A DNA stretch of 64,000 nt from contig CAMVCB010000003.1 of NCBI GenBank assembly GCA_947165895.1, positions 310,001 to 374,000 on the forward strand, read 5' to 3'. A model generated the notes under the pieces. That model had not been told where the DNA came from. It made no database searches and saw only the letters and a list, made by a program, of their open reading frames with translations. This document shows positions 59,591 to 64,000 of the stretch, in pieces; position 1 is the stretch's first letter; each line of letters starts with the position of its first letter. The translations under genes and the position numbers were made by a program. The stretch comes from an uncultured Treponema sp. (GTDB taxonomy: Bacteria; Spirochaetota; Spirochaetia; Treponematales; Treponemataceae).

Positions 59591-61510
59591 TTATTTTTTG
59601 GATGAGGAAAAGAACTTAATTATTCCTGCCTTGTGCGGCTTTATTTTTATATAAGATTTTTTATCCTTTTCTTTCACAATAATTTCTTCTCCCAAAAGAA
59701 CTTCAGAATTACAATCAGATTTTATGTCGAATTGTTCAAGCGGAAGTAAAATCTCTTTTTCCTGGTTTGATTTTGTAGCGACCACAAAAATCACTTCATC
59801 ACAGGTAAATCGGGAATATAAAATTGTATCATCATCAGCAAAAAGAATTTTAAAACTTCCCTGACATAAAGCTTTTTCTGAACGTCTCACCCAGATCAGT
59901 TTTTTATAAAAACCGCGGGCAGCTTTTGCTTTTTCTGATTTTTCCCAATTCCAGTCAAAAGGATCCCGGCAGCCGTCCACAAAAGTATTATCACCGGAAA
60001 GAAAAATTTCATCTCCATAGTAAAGACTGGGGCTTCCTGGCAGGGTAAACTGCAAAACTGCCGCCATCTTAACATCATCTTCATTAACACCCTTTACTGT
60101 ATGCAGCCTTACAACATCATGACTGTCCATAAGATTAAAAAGCTGATTTTGAAGGGCTCCAGGCAGGCGTGAGTAAAACTGACTTATTCTTGCGGCCAGC
60201 TGGCGGGCAGTAAGCGGGGCGGCCGAATCCTTAAGAATTTCATTACGCTCAAGATACAAATCCTTTGCTCCGGCAAATTCACGTAAAGGTCTTCCACAGC
60301 CAAAATAATTCATTGTGGAATCCCAGGCATCTCCCTGTAAATCAACCGAACAATCCTGCCATTCCTCTGCCAGAAGATATAAATCTTCCTTTTCACCTTT
60401 AAGCTCCCTTCGTATTTCCCTGATGACCTCGGCATGAACATCAAGGGTATCGTTACGGGCAAGGCAGTCTGCAACATCAAAACGCCAGCCGTCAATATTG
60501 TAAGGAGCAGCAAGCCATTTTTTTAGTACGGAATCTTTTTTGCGGTAAATCTCATCGCGAAGGCTTTCTGAACCGTAATTAAGCTGTGGCATTGTTTTTA
60601 CTCCGAACCAGCACTCATAGCTCCCGTCAGCTTTGAAAAAATACCAGTCCCGCTCTTTTGGAAAAGTGCCTGCAGCCTGAGACTTTTCTTCCAGACAAGA
60701 GGCCTTCTTAAACCAGACTGATTCATTGCTGGTGTGATTGATGGAAATATCCAGCATCAGTTTCATTCCCCTCTTATGCAGCTGGGCAGAAAGCTCGGCA
60801 AGGGCCTCTTCTCCTCCCAGATGGGGATCAATCTTAAAATAATCAAGCGCATCATATTTATGAACTGAAGGCGACAAAAAAATCGGGTTGAGATACAGGG
60901 CATTTATTCCAAGCTCCTGAAGATAATCAAGCTTTTGAATAATTCCGTATAAATCCCCGTTTCTGAAATCAAGATTATGACCTTTTTCATAGGGCTGGGA
61001 AGGCAAATCCCACTTTTCTTCACTGGGACTAAAGCCCTGATACTTATATTCGCCGCTTTTTACATTCAAATCTTCGCGGCCATTACAAAATCTGTCTGGA
61101 AAAATCTGATAAAAAACCGAATTTCCAACCCAGGAAGGGGCCTTATAATCAACAAGAAGGACAAAATCCTGAGCTTCGTCCGGAATATAATCTGTAATTC
61201 TATTCTGAGTATAATAAAAAATTCCCCTGTCAGTCACAAAATAAAACTGATAGCAGAAACGCTTGTCTTTTACAGTAGGGGAAGCTTCATAATATTCGAG
61301 CAGATTTCCGCTTTTTTTATCACTTTTTTCCATCTGGTAAAGATATTCTACGCCGAATTCCTTTGCCCTTAGAAAAACTTTACTTACAAAATCATTTTTC
61401 AGAAAACGGATGGAAAAGGTCACCCTTTGGCCCTTTACAGGATAAGGATTACTTACGAAATTTGCGCTTGAATCGCTATAAATACTGTCTAAAAAACTTT
61501 GAAATTCCAT
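59591..61510 (-). CDS. GH13 alpha-glycosidase (neopullulanase/cyclomaltodextrinase-like)
   Basis: 639 residues, no signal peptide, so cytoplasmic. An N-terminal beta-sandwich (~1-130) precedes the catalytic barrel. GH13 regions: ISINHTSNES, nucleophile Asp in WRFDVADCL, acid/base Glu in YLLAEEWQD, and NLMDSHDVVRL. The N-domain and the start of the barrel (SVFYQIFPDRFCNG) suit the GH13_20 neopullulanase or maltogenic group. ATG overlaps the GH31 stop (TAATG). Works with the GH31 enzyme on imported maltodextrins. Confidence 0.88.
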   Translation of the reverse strand: MEFQSFLDSIYSDSSANFVSNPYPVKGQRVTFSIRFLKNDFVSKVFLRAKEFGVEYLYQMEKSDKKSGNLLEYYEASPTVKDKRFCYQFYFVTDRGIFYYTQNRITDYIPDEAQDFVLLVDYKAPSWVGNSVFYQIFPDRFCNGREDLNVKSGEYKYQGFSPSEEKWDLPSQPYEKGHNLDFRNGDLYGIIQKLDYLQELGINALYLNPIFLSPSVHKYDALDYFKIDPHLGGEEALAELSAQLHKRGMKLMLDISINHTSNESVWFKKASCLEEKSQAAGTFPKERDWYFFKADGSYECWFGVKTMPQLNYGSESLRDEIYRKKDSVLKKWLAAPYNIDGWRFDVADCLARNDTLDVHAEVIREIRRELKGEKEDLYLLAEEWQDCSVDLQGDAWDSTMNYFGCGRPLREFAGAKDLYLERNEILKDSAAPLTARQLAARISQFYSRLPGALQNQLFNLMDSHDVVRLHTVKGVNEDDVKMAAVLQFTLPGSPSLYYGDEIFLSGDNTFVDGCRDPFDWNWEKSEKAKAARGFYKKLIWVRRSEKALCQGSFKILFADDDTILYSRFTCDEVIFVVATKSNQEKEILLPLEQFDIKSDCNSEVLLGEEIIVKEKDKKSYIKIKPHKAGIIKFFSSSKK

Positions 61511-63939
61511 TAATAATTCTCCAGAAGTTCATTTAATGCTTCTATAAAATCCTCATCTGTATGACGGATTTGAAGTTCTTGCCTGATTTTTGCTGCCGAA
61601 TCATTTTTTTCCAGAATGCTGTAAATTGCTTCTTTTTCCAGGAAATCAATCTGAGCTTTATCCAGAAGATTAAAACAGCGCTCAAGCTTCAGGCTACGGA
61701 TTTCTTTTTCATAATCTTCGCCGGGATTGAAAAATTCATAATTTATACATACTTTTTTGCCTTTTTTAACACGAATTTCAAAAATATTCTCTCTTTTTTC
61801 TGGAATTCTTGTGATTTTCAGCTGATTTTCACCTTCTGCCGCAAATTTCATCAAATCTGAATTCATAAAATGAATCCTGTAAAGACGCTCTTCCGGCGAA
61901 AGATTTTTACTTCCTTTAGAAGCTTCAATCGTAAAAGTTCCGCTTATTTCTGACTTCTGGAGCAAAATAAAATTTGTTGTAAGGTATTTTCCGTCTCTGT
62001 AAGAAAGGGAATCTCCGTCATCCTCATACAAGGTAAATTGACCTGACTTTCCAATTGCAGCATAAATATCAAAAATTTCAGGAAAAGTCTTAGTCATCAT
62101 AATTTCACTTTCAGCCGCAAGAGGAAGAATTCCCCCTGCCTTAAGCAGCAGCGGAATTTTTTCCAGCGGTCTGTACATATTGAGCTTTCTTTTTCCCTGG
62201 TAGGTGATTCCGGTAAAAATATCTGTATAGGAACCGAATGGAATCCAAACCCTTGTTTTTGCAAGACCTGTTTCCCTCTTAATTTTTTCTGTAACAGGTG
62301 CACAAATCAATTCGGAACCAAAATTGTATTCATTTATTAAATCATAAGCTTCTTTATTTTCCGGAAAGTCATAATAAAGCGGTGTAATTAAAGGAATACC
62401 TTCCTGAGAAAAGCGATTGTTCATTGTGTAGAGATATGGAATCAGCATGTGACGGAGGCGCATAAAGTCAGAAATTGTTTTATTTGCGTCACTTCCATAT
62501 TTCCAAGGCTCTTTATGATTAAAAGGACCGGAAGAACAGTGCAGCCTCATAATCGGGGAAAAAACACCGAACTGTGCCCAGCGCACCTGGAGTTCTTCAT
62601 CATAAGTTCCCATCATATGCCCGCCGATATCATGACTCCACCAGCCGTAGCCTATATTGCTGGCCGTTGCAGTAAAATATGGCTGAAACTGCAGAGATTT
62701 CCAGGAAATTATAGTATCGCCTGAAAATCCAACCGGATAACGGTGGCTTCCAGGCCCTGAATACCTGGAAAGAATCAAAGGACGCTTTTTTTTCTTTGAA
62801 TTATCAAGAAAATAATAATGATTTAAAAGCCAGAGGGGATCCAGCCCCGGCTTATTACTTTTTTCACCCTGCTGCCAGTCAATCCACCAGAAATCAACAC
62901 CTTCTTTTTCAAGCGGATAATGAAGCACTTTAAAATAGGCTTCCACAAAAGCAGGATTTGTTATGTCAAAAGGAACTGTTTTTCCGTCATTTTCAAGGCC
63001 AAGCTCCTTTTTCATATTGGCATATTCATCCTCGTGGCGGGCAACACCCTCGGCCGGATGAATATTAAGAGAAACCCTGAGATTTTTTTTATGAAGTTCA
63101 TTTAAAAAAAATTCCGGGTCAGGGAAAAGCTCCCTGTTCCATGAAAAACCAGTCCAGCCTGTCCCCAGGGATTTTTCAATCTTTGTCGGATGCCAGTCAA
63201 TGTCGATTACGGCAACGCTTAAAGGTATTTTTTCCTTCTGAAAACGTTCCATAAGCTCCAGATATTCAGCCTGGGTATATCTGTAAAAACGGCTCCACCA
63301 GTTGCCCAGGGCAAAACGGGGCAGTAAGGGCGGCTTTCCCGTAAGGGTAAGATAATCACGCAGGCAGGCTTTATAATTGTGGCCGTAAGCAAAAACATAG
63401 ACATCGATGCCGGAAGTGCCCCCTGCCAATCCGCCAGAGCCCCCTTCCAGCCCTCGTGCACGTAAAGTACCGTCTTCATTTATAAGATAACTGTTACTGT
63501 CATCCAGAACAGAAATACCTTCCCGCGAAATTATGCCATCTTCAAGTTCAATTGCACCGTCCGCGTTATCCAGTGTCCTTGCAGTTCCCTTAAGACTTTC
63601 AATTCTGTCACCATAACGCCAGCTTTTTACACTGCCGCAGGGATTTTTCAAAATAACTTTTACACTTTCGCGTAAGGTTTCTGCTTTTTTAACTTCAATT
63701 TTCAGCCGACCAGTCTCGACTGCAAGACATCCGTCCTTTTCAGTTTTAGTGAAAGAAATCTCTTCAAAATTACGATTCCAGACTTTTTGCGTCGGTAAAT
63801 CTGTAAAAGCATGAAGGGGAGGATTCCATTCAAGCCTTACAAGCCCCTGGGTGAGAACAGTAATCCGAATATTTTCAAAAATTACGCAGGCATCTTTTTT
63901 TGCCGCTGCAGCTGTCTTAATTCTGTAGATTTCTTTCAT
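61510..63939 (-). CDS. GH31 alpha-glucosidase
   Basis: 809 residues, no signal peptide. GH31 features: LPRFALGNWWSRFYRYTQ, IDIDWHP, a likely nucleophile Asp in DFWWIDWQQG, and the acid/base region GFSGDTIISWKSLQFQPYF followed by GYGWWSHDIGGHMMG. The QQG form replaces the DMNE of classic alpha-glucosidases, so a related specificity is possible. Residues ~160-180 hold a Gly-rich loop. A C-terminal helical extension (~740-809) is unusual. First gene of the GH31-GH13-LacI operon; the 61 bp to the window edge hold no gene. Confidence 0.88.
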   Translation of the reverse strand: MKEIYRIKTAAAAKKDACVIFENIRITVLTQGLVRLEWNPPLHAFTDLPTQKVWNRNFEEISFTKTEKDGCLAVETGRLKIEVKKAETLRESVKVILKNPCGSVKSWRYGDRIESLKGTARTLDNADGAIELEDGIISREGISVLDDSNSYLINEDGTLRARGLEGGSGGLAGGTSGIDVYVFAYGHNYKACLRDYLTLTGKPPLLPRFALGNWWSRFYRYTQAEYLELMERFQKEKIPLSVAVIDIDWHPTKIEKSLGTGWTGFSWNRELFPDPEFFLNELHKKNLRVSLNIHPAEGVARHEDEYANMKKELGLENDGKTVPFDITNPAFVEAYFKVLHYPLEKEGVDFWWIDWQQGEKSNKPGLDPLWLLNHYYFLDNSKKKKRPLILSRYSGPGSHRYPVGFSGDTIISWKSLQFQPYFTATASNIGYGWWSHDIGGHMMGTYDEELQVRWAQFGVFSPIMRLHCSSGPFNHKEPWKYGSDANKTISDFMRLRHMLIPYLYTMNNRFSQEGIPLITPLYYDFPENKEAYDLINEYNFGSELICAPVTEKIKRETGLAKTRVWIPFGSYTDIFTGITYQGKRKLNMYRPLEKIPLLLKAGGILPLAAESEIMMTKTFPEIFDIYAAIGKSGQFTLYEDDGDSLSYRDGKYLTTNFILLQKSEISGTFTIEASKGSKNLSPEERLYRIHFMNSDLMKFAAEGENQLKITRIPEKRENIFEIRVKKGKKVCINYEFFNPGEDYEKEIRSLKLERCFNLLDKAQIDFLEKEAIYSILEKNDSAAKIRQELQIRHTDEDFIEALNELLENY

Positions 63940-64000
63940 TTTATTAACCGTTTGTAAAAGCCCTTATTATTGATTTTTCAAGTATGTTTTATAAGCGTCA

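Noticed and set aside
63411..63465. Gly-rich loop of the GH31 gene considered as another copy of the gltB GC-rich repeat
   Set aside because: Only a short GCTGGAAGGGG match and no hairpins; likely chance within GC-rich coding sequence.

Overview
The window reads as part of the chromosome of a gut- or rumen-type, sugar-fermenting spirochaete, most likely a Treponema. This is inferred from gene content: type III glutamine synthetase, a TAXI-type TRAP transporter, amylosucrase with GH65, GH53, GH13 and GH31 enzymes, and an aryl-polyene-like fatty-acid cassette. There is no rRNA gene to confirm it. I saw no rRNA, tRNA, CRISPR array, transposase or integrase. Most genes lie on the minus strand.

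Region by region. (1) 1-8.3 kb: a minus-strand operon for a LivKHMGF-type ABC importer, a fused PxpBC 5-oxoprolinase and a DUF1445 protein, with a PucR-type regulator upstream; it probably takes up and opens 5-oxoproline or a related amide. (2) 8.4-22 kb: nitrogen assimilation. It holds GS type III, a PIN toxin with its antitoxin, both glutamate synthase subunits, an ANTAR antiterminator, GS type I and CTP synthase. The GS III, gltB and pyrG leaders carry terminator-like hairpins, which fits ANTAR antitermination control. (3) 22-32 kb: a formate/nitrite channel with a coupled 34-codon ORF, a TetR regulator, an ExbB-ExbD-ExbD-TonB operon, NudC, an aldehyde dehydrogenase and a TAXI/DUF1850/TRAP transporter.

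(4) 32-40 kb: a scrambled accessory island. A BRO-N gene and a four-gene operon (zinc-ribbon membrane protein, unknown protein, SPFH-GYF2 protein, small membrane protein) with a divergent XRE regulator lie between two same-direction copies of a DUF262/TIGR02757 gene pair. One copy is eroded by deletions at short direct repeats; the other has lost the DUF262 start, and a stray fructokinase tail is joined there. (5) 40-52 kb: GH53 galactanase, fructokinase, a GH65-phosphoglucomutase fusion, amylosucrase, a sugar ABC importer and a LacI regulator. (6) 52-58.5 kb: an aryl-polyene/fatty-acid-like cassette (KS, KR, two hotdog dehydratases, ACP) interrupted by an opposing GGDEF gene, with a relic tail of a second KS gene. 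(7) 58.5-64 kb: a GH31-GH13-LacI operon.

The most unusual feature is several families of short structured repeats. A ~75-bp palindromic element (two hairpins inside a stem) occurs three times, twice in frame inside gltB. A ~75-bp GC-rich element also sits in gltB and again upstream of pyrG. A ~150-bp multi-stem element occurs at 18.2 and 42.5 kb, with a probable relative at 45.7 kb; its stems differ in sequence but keep their pairing. Another hairpin-rich repeat lies at 56.3 kb.
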